Part shown: one piece after another, positions 17,772 to 28,883 of the stretch
Layout: each line of letters begins with the position of its first letter
Position numbering within the stretch: position 1 is the stretch's first letter
Assembly: GCF_900156095.1 (NCBI RefSeq)
Contig: NZ_FTMJ01000004.1
Location: 1 to 64,000 of the forward strand
Direction: 5' to 3'
Source: Aeromonas sp. RU39B
Lineage (GTDB): Bacteria > Pseudomonadota > Gammaproteobacteria > Enterobacterales > Aeromonadaceae
DNA: 64,000 nt
Program-made: the position numbers and the translations under genes
Notes under the pieces: generated by a model
What the model saw: the letters and a program-made list of their open reading frames with translations, nothing else
Databases searched by the model: none
What the model was told of the DNA's origin: nothing

Positions 17772-19940
17772 TCAGGCCTTGGCGGCTGCATCCTGCTGGG
17801 CAGCCTGGATCCCGGTCAGGGCGATGGTATAGACGATGTCGTCTACCAGCGCGCCACGGGAGAGGTCGTTCACCGGCTTGCGCATGCCTTGCAGCATCGG
17901 GCCGATGGAGACCAGGTCAGCTGAGCGCTGTACGGCCTTGTAGGTGGTGTTACCGGTGTTCAGGTCCGGGAACACGAACACGGTAGCCTTACCGGCAACC
18001 GGGGAGTTCGGCGCCTTGGACTTGGCCACGTTTTCCATGATGGCGGCGTCGTATTGCAGCGGGCCGTCGATCACCAGATCCGGACGCTTCTCCTGGGCGA
18101 TGCGGGTAGCTTCGCGGACCTTGTCCACATCAGCACCGGCACCGGAAGTCCCGGTGGAGTAGGAGATCATGGCCACGCGCGGCTCGATGCCGAAGGCGGC
18201 GGCAGACTCGGCAGACTGGATGGCGATTTCAGCCAGTTGCTCGGCGGTCGGATCCGGGTTGATGGCGCAGTCACCGTACACCAGTACTTGATCCGGCAGC
18301 AGCATGAAGAAGATCGACGAGATCAGGGACGAGCCCGGAGCGGTCTTGATGATCTGCATCGGCGGACGGATGGTGTTGGCGGTGGTGTGCACGGCACCGG
18401 AGACCAGACCGTCGACTTCGTTACGCTCGAGCATCATGGTGCCCAGCACAACGTTGTCTTCCAGTTGCTCGCGAGCAACCACTTCGGTCATGCCCTTGTT
18501 CTTGCGCAGCTCAACCAGGCGCGGCACATAGCGCTCACGCACTTCAACCGGATCGATGATCTCGACGCGGTCGGTCAGGATCACGCCTTGTTGATCAGCC
18601 ACACGGCGGATCTCTTCCGGGTTGCCCAGCAGCACCGGACGAGCGATGCCACGTTCGGCACAGATGGCGGCAGCCTTGATGGTCCGCGGCTCTTCGCCTT
18701 CCGGCAGCACGACGCGCTTGTTGGCCTGACGGGCCAGCTCGGTCAGCTGATAACGGAAAGCCGGCGGGCTCAGACGGCGGGAACGGGTCGACTTGGCCGA
18801 GAGAGATTCGATCCAGTGCTTGTCGATGTGGCCAGCCACATAGTCTTGCACCAGTTCGATACGCTCACGGTCATCTTCCGGGATATCGACATTGAAGTTC
18901 TGCAGGCTGACGGCAGTTTGCCAGGTGTTGGTACCGATCATCATGATCGGCAGGCCGGTAGCCATCGCTTGCTGGCACAGGGCCATCACTTGCGGCTCCG
19001 GATGGTAGTTACCGGTCAGCAGCAGCGCGCCGAGCTTGGTGCCATTCATGGCAGACAGGCAGGCGGATACGATGACGTCAGAACGATCACCGGAGGTGAC
19101 CAGCAGGCTACCCGGACGGAAGTGCTCGACCATGTTGTGGATGGAGCGGGCACAGAAGGTCACGGTTTGCAGACGACGGGTATCGAGCTCACCCTTGTTG
19201 ATGACCTTGGCAGACAAGTGCTTGGCGAGATCCTTGGCACGCGGAGCGATCAGCTGGGTGTTCCAGGGAATGCAACCCAGGATGCGCAGCGGGCTCTTGC
19301 CAAATACCTGCAGGACTTCGAGGTTGTGAGCAGCATCAGCAGCATGATGATGTGCTTCGAACATCTCGGTCAGGTCCGGACGGGTGACACCGTGCTCGTC
19401 AACCGGAGCGCCAACCTTGTTGATGACACAGCCGACGATACGCGGGTTGGTGACACCACCGAAGTTGGAGCAGGCCAGCTCGATACGCTCTTTGAGCTTC
19501 TGGCTGGAGTCGTTGCCCGGGTGAGTGACGAAGACCATGTCGGCGTCGAGCGCCTTGGCCACGTCGTAGTTCAGCTTGTTGGCAAACGGTTGCTTGTCGG
19601 TCGGAACCAGACCTTCGACCACGACCACTTCAGCGCCACTGGTCTTCACGTGCTCTTCGAAGCGAGCCACGATCTCTTCCAGCAGAATGTCAGTGTTGCT
19701 GCTGGTGATCATGTTCTCGGCATAGGAGAGGGCGAACGGCTCCGGCGGATTGATGTTGGCAGCTGCGCGGATCACGGCGCTGGAGCGCTCCGGACCGGTT
19801 TCACCCGGACGCGGTTGGGCGACCGGTTTGAAGAAGCTGACATTGACACCGTGACGTTCCATCGCGCGAACCACACCGAGGCTCACGGAGGTTACGCCAA
19901 CACCAGTGCCGACCGGGATAAGCATAATAGTGCGTGCCAC
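17772..19940 (-). CDS. pta: Phosphate acetyltransferase
   Basis: 722 residues, the long form. It interconverts acetyl-CoA and acetyl phosphate in overflow and acetate metabolism. An N-terminal P-loop-like domain (starting [14 protein letters not shown]), a central DRTGG domain and a C-terminal catalytic domain (about 390-715) are present. The start is GTG at 19940 with an AAGGGG ribosome site six bases upstream. It is the second gene of ackA-pta, 70 bp after ackA, with an intrinsic terminator between the two. Confidence 0.97.
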   Translation of the reverse strand: MARTIMLIPVGTGVGVTSVSLGVVRAMERHGVNVSFFKPVAQPRPGETGPERSSAVIRAAANINPPEPFALSYAENMITSSNTDILLEEIVARFEEHVKTSGAEVVVVEGLVPTDKQPFANKLNYDVAKALDADMVFVTHPGNDSSQKLKERIELACSNFGGVTNPRIVGCVINKVGAPVDEHGVTRPDLTEMFEAHHHAADAAHNLEVLQVFGKSPLRILGCIPWNTQLIAPRAKDLAKHLSAKVINKGELDTRRLQTVTFCARSIHNMVEHFRPGSLLVTSGDRSDVIVSACLSAMNGTKLGALLLTGNYHPEPQVMALCQQAMATGLPIMMIGTNTWQTAVSLQNFNVDIPEDDRERIELVQDYVAGHIDKHWIESLSAKSTRSRRLSPPAFRYQLTELARQANKRVVLPEGEEPRTIKAAAICAERGIARPVLLGNPEEIRRVADQQGVILTDRVEIIDPVEVRERYVPRLVELRKNKGMTEVVAREQLEDNVVLGTMMLERNEVDGLVSGAVHTTANTIRPPMQIIKTAPGSSLISSIFFMLLPDQVLVYGDCAINPDPTAEQLAEIAIQSAESAAAFGIEPRVAMISYSTGTSGAGADVDKVREATRIAQEKRPDLVIDGPLQYDAAIMENVAKSKAPNSPVAGKATVFVFPDLNTGNTTYKAVQRSADLVSIGPMLQGMRKPVNDLSRGALVDDIVYTIALTGIQAAQQDAAAKA

Positions 19941-19969
19941 TTTATACCCCTTGCTTGTGTTGGGATCAG

Positions 19970-19996
19970 GAAAAAGGCCGCCCCGAGGGCGGCCTT
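19970..19996 (-). terminator. Intrinsic terminator between ackA and pta
   Basis: On the minus strand a perfect 10-bp GC-rich stem (19987-19996 with 19974-19983, 3-nt loop) is followed by five T. It lies 14 bases after the ackA stop and about 30 bases before the pta start. Partial read-through would set the ackA:pta ratio. Confidence 0.8.
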
Positions 19997-20010
19997 GCTA
20001 TTACAGCGAA

Positions 20011-21213
20011 TTAGGCACCGACCAGTTCCAGTGCATCGTGGGCGATCACCCACTCTTCATTGGTCGGGATGACCAGGGCTTTGGTAGAGCCCGGCTTGGA
20101 AATCTCGCCACCCTTGCCGAAACGGGCAGCCAGGTTGGCATCATGATCAACGTCAAAGCCCATCAGAGAGAGCTTGCCCAGGGTGATCTCGCGGATCGGG
20201 GCAGAGTTCTCACCGATACCACCGGTGAACACCACGGCGTCCAGGCGGCCGTCCATCGCGGCAGCGTAAGCGCCGATGTACTTGGCCAGACGGTAGCAGT
20301 AAACGTCCATGGCGCGCTTGGCTTCTTCCTTGGTGTCGTAGTTGTCTTCAACATAACGGCAGTCGGAAGTGACTTCGGTCAGACCCTGCAGGCCAGACTC
20401 CTTGGTCAGCATGGCGTTGATATCTTTCACGCTCATGCCCAGGTTGTCGTGCAGGTGGAAGATGATGGCCGGGTCGATGTCGCCGCAGCGAGTGCCCATG
20501 ACCAGACCTTCCAGCGGGGTCAGACCCATAGAGGTATCAACAGAGTGGCCGCCCTTGATGGCGCAGACGGAACCGCCGTTGCCCAGGTGGCAGTTGATGA
20601 TGTTCAGCTCGGAGACCGGCTTGTTCAGAATCTTGGCGGCTTCCAGGCTGATGTAGTAATGGCTGGTACCGTGCATGCCGTAGCGACGGATGCCGTGCTC
20701 TTTGTAGAGCTTGTACGGCAGGGCATACAGGTAGGCTTCCTGCGGCATGGTCTGGTGGAAGGCGGTGTCGAACACGGCGACGTTCTTGTCAGCCAGGTGC
20801 GGGAATACCTTCAGCGCAGCACGGATACCGATCAGGTGAGCCGGGTTGTGCAGCGGAGCCAGGGTGGCGCAATCTTCGATGCCCTTGACCACTTCGTCGG
20901 TGATAACCACGGAGGAGGTGAACTTCTCACCACCGTGTACCACGCGATGGCCGATGGCGATCAGATTGGCAGCCAGTTCAGGGTTGAGCGGCAGGATCTT
21001 GTGGACGATGAAGTCCAGGGCTTCCTGGTGAGCGGCGCCGGCACCCAGGTCGGCATTGCCTTTCTCGCCATTGAGTTTCCACTTGATACGGGCATCCGGC
21101 AGGTTGAAGCATTCAGCCAGACCGGACAGCAGATCGTCACCGCTATTGGCGTCGATCACTGCAAACTTCAGGGAAGAGCTGCCACAGTTAAGTACGAGAA
21201 CCAGCTTACTCAT
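20011..21213 (-). CDS. ackA: Acetate kinase
   Basis: 400 residues, the usual length. It makes ATP and acetate from acetyl phosphate (reversible). The N-terminal phosphate-binding sequence [15 protein letters not shown] and the block [10 protein letters not shown] are both present, as is the ATPase motif FTGGIGENS near the C-terminus. It is the first gene of the acetate operon. The upstream region to yfbV (21214-21504, 291 bp) must hold both promoters; I see no convincing consensus promoter or FNR/ArcA site there. Confidence 0.98.
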   Translation of the reverse strand: MSKLVLVLNCGSSSLKFAVIDANSGDDLLSGLAECFNLPDARIKWKLNGEKGNADLGAGAAHQEALDFIVHKILPLNPELAANLIAIGHRVVHGGEKFTSSVVITDEVVKGIEDCATLAPLHNPAHLIGIRAALKVFPHLADKNVAVFDTAFHQTMPQEAYLYALPYKLYKEHGIRRYGMHGTSHYYISLEAAKILNKPVSELNIINCHLGNGGSVCAIKGGHSVDTSMGLTPLEGLVMGTRCGDIDPAIIFHLHDNLGMSVKDINAMLTKESGLQGLTEVTSDCRYVEDNYDTKEEAKRAMDVYCYRLAKYIGAYAAAMDGRLDAVVFTGGIGENSAPIREITLGKLSLMGFDVDHDANLAARFGKGGEISKPGSTKALVIPTNEEWVIAHDALELVGA

Positions 21214-21504
21214 GAATTAATCCTATCGCAGAATATGGTTGATCAGGCGTCCGACTCGAGTACGAGGCGACTGACAGGGTCATCGGGAAGATTGGCAATT
21301 TATTGCCTTTGCCTTGTATATTGTTAGACAAGGGCCGATGACCGACATTGCCGGCATGCTGCGGCAACGCCAAAAAAGGCGCGTAAAGGATAACCTTATT
21401 GTTGGAAAATAACAAAGTCATCCTCAATGGACGTTGGCCTGAATCAATTTTTGTTGAGGTTTTGTGCCCCAGAGCGCGTTTTTATGACGGGGAGGTGCGT
21501 AGCG

Positions 21505-21939
21505 ATGACTCTTTTTGGAACTAAATTACAGCTTGGCCGTCGCTATCTGGCCGTCTGGCCACGTCGCCCCGAGCTCAACGCCCTGTTTCCGGAAAACCGG
21601 ATCATCCTGGCTATCGAATTTGCCGTCAAGGTAGTGCCCCCCATGGTGGTGATCTGCCTGATGCTGCAATACCAGTACGGGGATCCGCTCTATTGGCCGT
21701 CGGTACTCACCTCGGTGATCTTTCTGCTCAGCCTGCCGCTGCAGGGCTACTACTGGCTGGGGCGTCGCTCCGAAACCCTGTTACCGCCGACGCTGGCTAC
21801 CTGGTATCGCCAGATCAACGGCCGCATGAACGAAGCTGGCCCGGTCCGTCATCTGGTGACCAAGCCGCGCTATCAGGAGCTGGCCGAGACGCTCAAAGCC
21901 GCATTTGAGCAGCTTGATAAATCTTTTCTCTATGAGTAA
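21505..21939 (+). CDS. yfbV: YfbV-like inner-membrane protein (UPF0208)
   Basis: 144 residues with two membrane segments (about 38-58 and 68-88) and a soluble C-terminal tail (NGRMNEAGPVRHLVTKPRYQ) that matches E. coli YfbV. In E. coli YfbV has been linked to organisation of the Ter macrodomain, a family-level statement. The start at 21505 is chosen over upstream in-frame ATGs (21427, 21484) because a GGGGAGG ribosome site ends nine bases before it and the length then fits the family. It is divergent from ackA, as in E. coli. Confidence 0.88.
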   Translation: MTLFGTKLQLGRRYLAVWPRRPELNALFPENRIILAIEFAVKVVPPMVVICLMLQYQYGDPLYWPSVLTSVIFLLSLPLQGYYWLGRRSETLLPPTLATWYRQINGRMNEAGPVRHLVTKPRYQELAETLKAAFEQLDKSFLYE

Positions 21940-21956
21940 CCCGGTTTTCCCGGTGA

Positions 21957-21984
21957 AATTAAGGCGCCTTGCGGCGCCTTAATT
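21957..21984. terminator. Bidirectional terminator between yfbV and yfbU
   Basis: Perfect 12-bp stem (21957-21968 with 21973-21984), 4-nt loop, A/T-rich on the outside, between two convergent genes. Confidence 0.8.
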
Positions 21985-21988
21985 GCAT

Positions 21989-22489
21989 TTATGCGTTGAT
22001 GATCTTGCGCAGCTCTTGTACCGAGAGCTTGTAATGACGTGGGCACTCGCGCCAGATGGCCAGCATGCGCTGATATTTGTCGCGCATGGCGATGTCGCTG
22101 GAGAGCTCTTCGCAAGGACAGTCCACTTCCGGGAAGCGCTTGTCCACTTCCAGCAAGAAGCAGACGTAGTCGGCCAGCTCGTGCTCCTGGCTGCGGCTGT
22201 AACCGTGGAACTTGAACCGGCCCGGGGTGAATTCGGCCTGATCGACGGGTGTCAGGTTATCCCAGGAGACCGCCAGCGCATGGTGCATCTCGAGCGTGTC
22301 GATCACCTCCTGGCAGGTCTCTTTGGTCAAATGACCGAACGATTTTTCCAGCTCTAGCAGCTGCAGGCAGTAGCCGCGCTCAATGATGGTCTGGGCGCGC
22401 TGGTAGAAGGCGGTTTTTTCCGGATTCAGCTTGGCCAGAATCTCGTACTGGTTGCTCAGGATCAGGCGTTCGGTAGGGCTCATGTTCAT
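21989..22489 (-). CDS. yfbU: YfbU family protein
   Basis: 166 residues, very close to E. coli YfbU in length and sequence: it opens with a conserved block RLILSNQYEILAKL, has TIIERGYCLQLLELEKSFG in the middle, and closes CPRHYKLSVQELRKIINA. Function is not established; overproduction of the E. coli protein has been reported to be toxic. Position beside yfbV and ackA is conserved. A second ATG two codons in (22483) is an alternative start. Confidence 0.93.
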   Translation of the reverse strand: MNMSPTERLILSNQYEILAKLNPEKTAFYQRAQTIIERGYCLQLLELEKSFGHLTKETCQEVIDTLEMHHALAVSWDNLTPVDQAEFTPGRFKFHGYSRSQEHELADYVCFLLEVDKRFPEVDCPCEELSSDIAMRDKYQRMLAIWRECPRHYKLSVQELRKIINA

Positions 22490-22581
22490 GATGCGGTCTC
22501 ACAGCTAAGAGAATTGAAAACACGTTAACGCATATATGAAATGAATTTTTTGATCTGGCAGGGCGAAAACAGAGAAAAGCA

Positions 22582-22602
22582 GCGGGAGCAGTTGGCTCCC
22601 GC
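22582..22602 (-). terminator. Hairpin after bcp
   Basis: Perfect 8-bp stem (22582-22589 with 22595-22602) just after the bcp stop, read on the minus strand; the following tail has four T broken by C. Confidence 0.6.
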
Positions 22603-22608
22603 GGGAAA

Positions 22609-23076
22609 TCATACCTGTTTCAGGTAGTCGAGCACCACTTGATGGTGGTTGCTGGTCTTGAAGTCATCGAATACGTGAGAGACGTGCCCGGCAGGGTCGA
22701 TCAGGAAGCTGACTCGATGGATGCCGTCATACTCCTTGCCCATAAACTTCTTCGGGCCCCACACCCCAAACGCATCAGCCACTGCGTGATCTTCATCGCC
22801 GAGCAGCGTGAAGTTAAGACCGTCACGCTCGATAAACTTTTTCAGGCGCTTAGGGCTATCGGTACTGATGCCAAGCACGACGGTGTTCAGCTCGGCCAAC
22901 TCGGCATTCACATCGCGCAGGCCACAGGCCTGAGTGGTGCATCCCGGCGTCATCGCCTTGGGGTAGAAATAGACCAGCACGTTACGACCGCGAAATTGGG
23001 AGAGGGAGACCGGCTGACCATCTTGGTCCGGCAGAGTGAAATCCGGTGCAGTGCTCCCGGCTTGCAATAAAGGCAT
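22609..23076 (-). CDS. bcp: Thiol peroxidase, BCP-type peroxiredoxin
   Basis: 155 residues. It reduces hydroperoxides using thioredoxin. The peroxidatic cysteine is Cys46 and the resolving cysteine Cys51 (TPGCTTQACGLRD), the atypical two-cysteine BCP pattern; length equals E. coli Bcp. An in-frame ATG at 23100 exists, but the start at 23076 has a perfect AAGGAG five bases upstream. The gene follows gcvR with a 20-bp gap and shares its operon. Confidence 0.96.
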   Translation of the reverse strand: MPLLQAGSTAPDFTLPDQDGQPVSLSQFRGRNVLVYFYPKAMTPGCTTQACGLRDVNAELAELNTVVLGISTDSPKRLKKFIERDGLNFTLLGDEDHAVADAFGVWGPKKFMGKEYDGIHRVSFLIDPAGHVSHVFDDFKTSNHHQVVLDYLKQV

Positions 23077-23096
23077 GATGACTCCTTGGCGAAGGT

Positions 23097-23630
23097 TCAC
23101 AAAGGCCGTGGGTTGAGCGCGATACGAAAGCTCTCGGCGCCCAGTTCACGGCAAAAATCGTCAAAGGCGCTCTGATGATCCTGACACTCGGTAGGGGCGG
23201 CGAGTTTCAGTTCGAAACTGACCTTGAGCCGGTTGTAGGGCGCCTGCTCCAGTGTCTCGGACTGCATGGCGTGAATGTCCCATCCGCCCGAGGTGAAAAA
23301 CTGGGTACAACGACTTACGATGCCGGGCTCGTCACGGATCAACAATTCGGCAACGGCCGAGAGCGCGTAGTCGCGGGTCTGGTGACGTTCGGTGCGTTTC
23401 ATCATGGTGATGAGATCCCACTCCTGGCTGCGCAAGGGGAGGGTAATCTCAAGCTGCATCAGGCTGTTCCAGTCCCCTGACAGCAGCATAATAAAGGTGA
23501 ACTCCTGTCCGAAGATGCCCAACCTACTGTCGACAATATTGCAGCCGCAGTCGGTCACATGACGGGTCACTTCGTTGACAATGCCAGGCCTGTCGGTGCC
23601 GATCGCCGTCACTACCAGGTAATGGGTCAT
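23097..23630 (-). CDS. gcvR: Glycine cleavage system transcriptional repressor GcvR
   Basis: 177 residues with two ACT-type regulatory domains: the first opens with YLVVTAIGTDRPGIVNEV, the second with LLIRDEPGIVSRC. In E. coli GcvR binds GcvA and, without glycine, represses gcvTHP. The open frame extends to 23783, but only the ATG at 23630 gives the family N-terminus and has a GAGAGGA ribosome site. The gene is divergent from dapA, as in E. coli. Confidence 0.94.
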   Translation of the reverse strand: MTHYLVVTAIGTDRPGIVNEVTRHVTDCGCNIVDSRLGIFGQEFTFIMLLSGDWNSLMQLEITLPLRSQEWDLITMMKRTERHQTRDYALSAVAELLIRDEPGIVSRCTQFFTSGGWDIHAMQSETLEQAPYNRLKVSFELKLAAPTECQDHQSAFDDFCRELGAESFRIALNPRPL

Positions 23631-23687
23631 GTGTCCTCTCTCGTCCTGAAATTTCGCCCATGGTATCACGCTTGGACCCGGGGCTCC

Positions 23688-23716
23688 TTGTTTTTGCTGT
23701 GCGTGCACCTTACCAT
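23688..23716 (+). promoter_or_regulatory. Possible dapA promoter
   Basis: TTGTTT (23688-23693), 17-bp spacer, TACCAT (23711-23716), 29 bp before dapA. Moderate matches to consensus (4 of 6 in each hexamer). Confidence 0.35.
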
Positions 23717-23745
23717 TACGCCCCTGAATTTCAGGAGAAAAAACC

Positions 23746-24633
23746 ATGTTACGCGGTAGTATCGTTGCGCTCGTCACCCCCATGCTCGCCAGCGGTGAAG
23801 TTGACTGGGACAGCCTGGGACATCTGGTGGAATATCATGTGGCCAGTGGTACCAGTGCCATCGTGGCGGTCGGTACTACCGGTGAATCGGTGACCCTGAG
23901 TGAGGCAGAGCACCTGGCGGTGGTCGAGAAGACGGTTGCGCTGGCGGCGGGGCGTATCCCGGTGATTGCCGGCTGTGGCTCCAACAATACCGCCCACGCT
24001 ATCTCCCTGTCGCGCCAACTGGAACACATGGGCGTGGTGGCCGGTCTCTCGGTGACCCCCTATTACAACAAGCCGACCCAGGAAGGGCTCTATCGCCACT
24101 ATTGCGCCATCGCTGATGCTAGTGGTCTGCCGCAAATCCTTTATAATGTGCCCGGTCGTACTGCCTGTGACCTCAAGCCTGAGACCGTGGGACGGCTGGC
24201 CAGCCACGCCAACATCATCGGTATCAAGGAAGCCACCGGCGATTTGACGCGTACCCCGCTGCTGCGCGAGTTGTGCGGGGAGGCATTTGCACTCTACAGT
24301 GGCGATGATGCCACCGGGTGTGATTTCATGCTGCAGGGCGGTGACGGAGTGATCTCGGTCACCAGCAACATTGCAGCGGCCCAGATGGCACAGATGTGCC
24401 GTGCCGCTCTGGCCCAGGAAAGTGACAAGGCGCGCGCCATCAATGAGCGATTGATGCCGTTGCACCGAACCCTGTTCATCGAGCCGAACCCGATTCCGGT
24501 CAAGTGGGCGTGTGCCCAGCTCGATCTGATTGCGTCGGCCACCCTGCGCCTGCCGCTGACCGAACTGACCCAACCGGGCGAGACGGCGATGCAGCAAGCG
24601 CTCAAGAGTGCGGAGTTGATTGCGAGTGTCTAA
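23746..24633 (+). CDS. dapA: 4-hydroxy-tetrahydrodipicolinate synthase
   Basis: 295 residues. It condenses pyruvate with aspartate semialdehyde, the first step to diaminopimelate and lysine. Schiff-base lysine is Lys161 (GIKEATGDL), Tyr133 sits in ILYNVPGRT, and the substrate loop GTTGESVTL is present. The ribosome site is AGGAG. The end overlaps the start of bamC, so the two are coupled. Confidence 0.98.
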   Translation: MLRGSIVALVTPMLASGEVDWDSLGHLVEYHVASGTSAIVAVGTTGESVTLSEAEHLAVVEKTVALAAGRIPVIAGCGSNNTAHAISLSRQLEHMGVVAGLSVTPYYNKPTQEGLYRHYCAIADASGLPQILYNVPGRTACDLKPETVGRLASHANIIGIKEATGDLTRTPLLRELCGEAFALYSGDDATGCDFMLQGGDGVISVTSNIAAAQMAQMCRAALAQESDKARAINERLMPLHRTLFIEPNPIPVKWACAQLDLIASATLRLPLTELTQPGETAMQQALKSAELIASV

Positions 24634-25735
24634 AGCAAACGGAAGAGTACGCGCTGCCCGCCTGACGTTGGGCGTCATCACCATGGCCGTGCTGGCTGCC
24701 TGCAGCAGTCCGCAAGAGCGCAAGACCGCCAATCGCGGGTTTGATTACACGGAAGCCAAGCTGGAAAACCGCGCTTTCCTGATTCCCTCCGGCCTGCAAT
24801 CCCCCGGCTTCACCAGCGAATATGATGTGCCGGCGCTGCCCGATGCCAGCCGTCAGGGCCCTGTCGCCGACAAGGTTGACGTTCGCCCGCCGGCCCAGCT
24901 GCTGACTGTCGTTCCCGGCAGCCAGATTGTGCAAGGTGGCAGTGAGCCGACTGTTTCCTTCTACGCCCTGACCACCAGTCAGGACGTCAGTGCCGATACC
25001 TGGCGCTTCCTGCAAAGCTTCCTGACCAAAAATGGCGCATCCGTTGAGAAACAGGATGCCGCTGCCGGTACGCTCGAGACCGGTTGGTTTAGCAACAGTG
25101 CGGCGCTTGATGGTTGGGCGGAAGATGATGATGACTTCCAGATCCGCCAGCGCTATCTGTTCACCCTCAAGCGTGATGATGTACGCCATGGCGTGAACCT
25201 CTCCGCCCGCGTGCTGCAGCATGAAGAGGATATTGACGGCGCCAAGAGCACCTCGATCGGTGAAGTGGAAGCGCGCCGCTATGCCGTGCGTCTGCTCAAC
25301 CAGTTCAGCCTCTACTATGAAGAGCAGCTCAAGGCTCGCGACATGCACCGTGCAACTGGCTCGATGGGGCTGGAGCTTGGCAATGACAACAACGATCTCA
25401 GTGCCTGGATTGCCGATGCACCGTTCGAACAGGTGTGGCTGCGCATGAAGAATCTGTTGCCGCGCTATGGTTTCGAGATCAAGGATTCCCAACAGTCGCT
25501 GGGCTGGATCGACGTTGAGTATGATGATCCGGGCCAGTCGTTCTGGGACAAGAACGGCATGACACCGTTCAAACTGGAAGAGGGCAAGTACCGCTTCCAG
25601 CTCGGCGAGATGGGGGGTGGCAAAACCTCCATCACTCTCTTCGACGAAGACAAGAAGCCGGTGAAGTCCGAGGTGGTATCCCAAATGCATACCACACTGT
25701 CGCAGGCCTTTGCCAAGGCCTTGGACAACCAGTAA
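24620..25735 (+). CDS. bamC: Outer membrane assembly lipoprotein BamC
   Basis: About 371 residues. The N-terminal lipoprotein signal has the lipobox LAAC (modified Cys at 28). Two helix-grip domains follow: about 100-225 and about 250-370, the second with [20 protein letters not shown]. BamC is an accessory part of the Bam complex that inserts beta-barrel proteins. The start is uncertain: TTG at 24620 (GGAG four bases before it) or GTG at 24626. Both overlap the dapA end. The dapA-bamC order is conserved with E. coli. Confidence 0.93.
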   Translation: MRVSKANGRVRAARLTLGVITMAVLAACSSPQERKTANRGFDYTEAKLENRAFLIPSGLQSPGFTSEYDVPALPDASRQGPVADKVDVRPPAQLLTVVPGSQIVQGGSEPTVSFYALTTSQDVSADTWRFLQSFLTKNGASVEKQDAAAGTLETGWFSNSAALDGWAEDDDDFQIRQRYLFTLKRDDVRHGVNLSARVLQHEEDIDGAKSTSIGEVEARRYAVRLLNQFSLYYEEQLKARDMHRATGSMGLELGNDNNDLSAWIADAPFEQVWLRMKNLLPRYGFEIKDSQQSLGWIDVEYDDPGQSFWDKNGMTPFKLEEGKYRFQLGEMGGGKTSITLFDEDKKPVKSEVVSQMHTTLSQAFAKALDNQ

Positions 25736-25763
25736 AAACGGGGGCCTTGTGCCCCTGTTTTGT
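25735..25763 (+). terminator. Hairpin terminator between bamC and purC
   Basis: 11-bp stem (25735-25745 with 25751-25761, one G-T pair) and a T-rich right arm, overlapping the bamC stop. It separates dapA-bamC from purC, at least partly. Confidence 0.7.
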
Positions 25764-25793
25764 TACCCCCCACAACAGGAAGTGTTATTACCC

Positions 25794-26897
25794 ATGAGTC
25801 TTGCAGACAAAGTACTGGCGGTAAACGATGACCTGCCGATCCGTACCGATCGCCCCGTCCACTCCGGCAAGGTGCGCAGTGTCTACTGGCTGACCGCGGA
25901 AGACAGCGCCCGTCTGATCCGTGAGAAGGGCTACAACGTGCCGGCCGACACGCCGCTGGCCATCATGGTGATCAGCGACCGCATCTCGGCGTTCGATTGC
26001 ATCTGGCAAGGGGAAGATGGACTGGCCGGCGTACCGGGCAAGGGTGCGGCGCTCAACGCCATCTCCAGCCACTGGTTCAAGCTGTTCAAGGAGAAGGGAC
26101 TGGCTGACAGCCACATCCTCGATATCCCGCATCCGTTCGTCTGGATCGTGCAAAAAGCCAGCCCGGTCATGGTTGAAGCGATTGCCCGTCAATATATTAC
26201 CGGCTCCATGTGGCGTGCCTACAAGAGCGGTGAGCGCGAATTCTGCGGCATCACGCTGCCGGAAGGTCTGCAAAAAGATCAGAAACTGCCAGAGCTGCTG
26301 ATTACTCCGTCCACCAAGGGGATTTTGCGCGGTCTCGAAGGGGTTCCTGAGGCCGATGACGTAAACGTTTCCCGTGCCGATCTGGAGCGTCACTATCAGG
26401 GCTTTAACTTCCGCAGCATGGCCGACATCGACCGCTACGAAGTGCTGCTCAAGGAAGGCTTTGCCGTTATCAGCGATGCGCTGGCTCAGCTCGACGAGAT
26501 CTTCGTGGATACCAAGTTCGAATTTGGCTACGTCAAAGATGCTGCCGGTAACGAAAAGCTCATCTACATGGATGAAGTCGGTACGCCCGACAGCTCCCGT
26601 ATTTGGGACGGTGCAGCCTGGCGCAATGGCGAGATCGTTGAGCAATCCAAGGAAGGCTTCCGTCAGTGGTTGCTCAATCACTTCCCGGATCCGGATATCC
26701 TGCTCAACAAAAACCGGATGGAAGAGCGCTTTGGTCTGGCCCGTGACAACAAGTTGCCGGTTGATGTGATGATGGATATCTCCCGTACTTACGTCGGGAT
26801 TGCCGAGAAGATTGTGGGCCACAAACTAGAGCTGGCTGCCAATCCGAAGCAGGAGATCATCGACATTCTGGCAGCCGAGTACGGCCTTATCGTCTGA
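25794..26897 (+). CDS. purC: SAICAR synthase, long form
   Basis: 367 residues. It joins aspartate to CAIR in purine synthesis. Motifs of the family are visible: GKVRSVYW near the N-terminus, [12 protein letters not shown], and SRIWDGAAW near the middle. It is about 130 residues longer than E. coli PurC (237) and matches the long type known from Vibrio-like bacteria. The start at 25794 fits the conserved [11 protein letters not shown] opening; the AGGAAG ribosome site is 11 bases away, a bit far. Confidence 0.95.
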   Translation: MSLADKVLAVNDDLPIRTDRPVHSGKVRSVYWLTAEDSARLIREKGYNVPADTPLAIMVISDRISAFDCIWQGEDGLAGVPGKGAALNAISSHWFKLFKEKGLADSHILDIPHPFVWIVQKASPVMVEAIARQYITGSMWRAYKSGEREFCGITLPEGLQKDQKLPELLITPSTKGILRGLEGVPEADDVNVSRADLERHYQGFNFRSMADIDRYEVLLKEGFAVISDALAQLDEIFVDTKFEFGYVKDAAGNEKLIYMDEVGTPDSSRIWDGAAWRNGEIVEQSKEGFRQWLLNHFPDPDILLNKNRMEERFGLARDNKLPVDVMMDISRTYVGIAEKIVGHKLELAANPKQEIIDILAAEYGLIV

Positions 26898-26950
26898 TAT
26901 TGCCAGCTCCCACGCTCAAACGTTTGCCTTGGCAAATCGTGGGGCGCCAG

Positions 26951-26982
26951 AAATAAAAAACGGGCCGAATGGCCCGTTTTTT
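26951..26982. terminator. Bidirectional terminator between purC and dxs
   Basis: Perfect 12-bp stem (26955-26966 with 26971-26982) with A on the left and T on the right, between convergent genes. Confidence 0.92.
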
Positions 26983-26996
26983 ATGAACAAAGGCGC

Positions 26997-28862
26997 TTAG
27001 CGCGCCAGTTCACGCTCGATGGCCGCCTGAATGCCGGCGCCATCCAGACCCAGCTGGGCGTAGATCTCTTCCTGGGTCCCCTGCTCGATAAAGCGATCGG
27101 GCAGACCCAGATTGAGCACCGGGCGCAGCAGTCGCTCGCGCATCAGAAACTCGTTCACTGCCGAGCCGGCGCCGCCTTGCACTGCATTATCTTCCAGCGT
27201 GACCAACTGTGGGTGGCGCGCGGCCAGATCGCGCAGCAGCGCTTCATCAAGCGGTTTGACAAAGCGCATGTCAACCAGAGTGGCATCCAGCGCCTCGGCG
27301 GCGACACGCGCCTGGGCGAGCAGGGTGCCAAACACCAAAATCGCAACCTGGTGGCCTTCACGCACAATCCGGCCCTTGCCGATGGGCAACGTCTCCAGAT
27401 CGTTGCCTGCTGCAACGCCGGTACCGCTGCCACGCGGGTAACGTACTGCAGCCGGCCCCTTGTGATAGAAGCCGCTGTTTAGCATCAGGCGGCACTCACG
27501 CTCATCGGACGGGGTCATGATGACCATGTTGGGGACAGCGCGCAGGAAACTGATATCAAACGCCCCCTGATGAGTGGGACCGTCGGCACCGACCAGCCCG
27601 GCGCGGTCAATGGCAAATAGCACCGGCAGATTTTGCAGCGCCACATCGTGGATCACCTGGTCATAGGCGCGCTGCAGGAAGCTGGAATAGATGGCCACCA
27701 CCGGTTTTTTGTCAGCAATAGCCAAACCGGCGGCGAATGTTACCGCATGTTGTTCGGCAATCGCCACGTCGAAATAGCGCTCGGGATATTGCTGGCTGAA
27801 TTTCACCAGCCCCGACCCTTCGCGCATGGCCGGTGTGATGCCCACCAGACTCGGCTCAGCTGCCGCCATGTCGCACAACCATTGGCCGAAGATGGCCGAG
27901 AAACTTGGCAGGGCACCTGCGCTCTTGGGCAGGGCGCATTCGTCCGGATTGAACTTGGGCACGCCGTGATAGCCGATAGGATCGCGCTCTGCCGGCTCGT
28001 AGCCTTTGCCCTTCTTGGTTTTGACATGCAGCAGTTGCGGGCCTTTGAGGCTACGCATATTGCGCAGGGTTTCAATCAGCGCATCAATGTCATGCCCGTC
28101 GATGGGGCCGATGTAGTTGAATCCGAACTCTTCAAACAGGGTACCCGGTACCACCATGCCTTTGAGGTGCTCTTCCGCACGCTTGGCCAGCTCTTTGACC
28201 GGAGGCAGGCCGGAGAGCACTTTTTTGCCCCCTTCACGGATGGTGGTGTAGAGCTTGCCGGACATCAGCCGGGCCAGATTGTTGTTCACTGCCCCCACGT
28301 TCTCGGAGATCGACATCTCGTTGTCATTGAGAATGACTAACATGTCTTTGTGCACGTCGCCGGCGTGGTTCAGCGCTTCGAACGCCATGCCGGCGGTCAG
28401 GGCACCATCACCGATGATGGCCACTACCTTGCGGCCGAGATTCTCCTCTTCGGCCGCAACTGCCATCCCGAGCGCGGCACCGATGGAGGTGCTGGAGTGA
28501 CCGACCGAGAGCACGTCATATTCGCTCTCTTCGCGCCACGGGAACGGGTGCAGACCATCCTTCTGGCGGATGGTGTGCATACGGTCGCGCCGCCCGGTCA
28601 GAATTTTGTGCGGATAGGCCTGATGGCCCACGTCCCAGACCAGACGATCGAACGGAGTGTTGTAGACGTAGTGCAACGCCACAGTCAGTTCGACGGTGCC
28701 AAGCCCGGAGGCCAGGTGGCCGCTGGAGCGGCTGACCGAGCGCAGCAGGTAGTCGCGCAGCTCCTGACACAGCAGGGGCAGGCGCTCGCGAGGAAGGGAT
28801 CTCAGCTCGATCGGGGTGTCGGCCAAGGCCAGATTGGGGTAATGGCTAATGTCGAGGCTCAT
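26997..28862 (-). CDS. dxs: 1-deoxy-D-xylulose-5-phosphate synthase
   Basis: 621 residues, normal length. A thiamine-diphosphate enzyme that condenses pyruvate and glyceraldehyde 3-phosphate at the entry of the MEP isoprenoid route. The cofactor motif begins [14 protein letters not shown] and ends NDNEMSIS. The pyrimidine-binding domain has [13 protein letters not shown]. Third gene of xseB-ispA-dxs, 21 bp after ispA. Confidence 0.98.
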   Translation of the reverse strand: MSLDISHYPNLALADTPIELRSLPRERLPLLCQELRDYLLRSVSRSSGHLASGLGTVELTVALHYVYNTPFDRLVWDVGHQAYPHKILTGRRDRMHTIRQKDGLHPFPWREESEYDVLSVGHSSTSIGAALGMAVAAEEENLGRKVVAIIGDGALTAGMAFEALNHAGDVHKDMLVILNDNEMSISENVGAVNNNLARLMSGKLYTTIREGGKKVLSGLPPVKELAKRAEEHLKGMVVPGTLFEEFGFNYIGPIDGHDIDALIETLRNMRSLKGPQLLHVKTKKGKGYEPAERDPIGYHGVPKFNPDECALPKSAGALPSFSAIFGQWLCDMAAAEPSLVGITPAMREGSGLVKFSQQYPERYFDVAIAEQHAVTFAAGLAIADKKPVVAIYSSFLQRAYDQVIHDVALQNLPVLFAIDRAGLVGADGPTHQGAFDISFLRAVPNMVIMTPSDERECRLMLNSGFYHKGPAAVRYPRGSGTGVAAGNDLETLPIGKGRIVREGHQVAILVFGTLLAQARVAAEALDATLVDMRFVKPLDEALLRDLAARHPQLVTLEDNAVQGGAGSAVNEFLMRERLLRPVLNLGLPDRFIEQGTQEEIYAQLGLDGAGIQAAIERELAR

Positions 28863-28883
28863 GTTATGTCTGTTATCCAGCGC

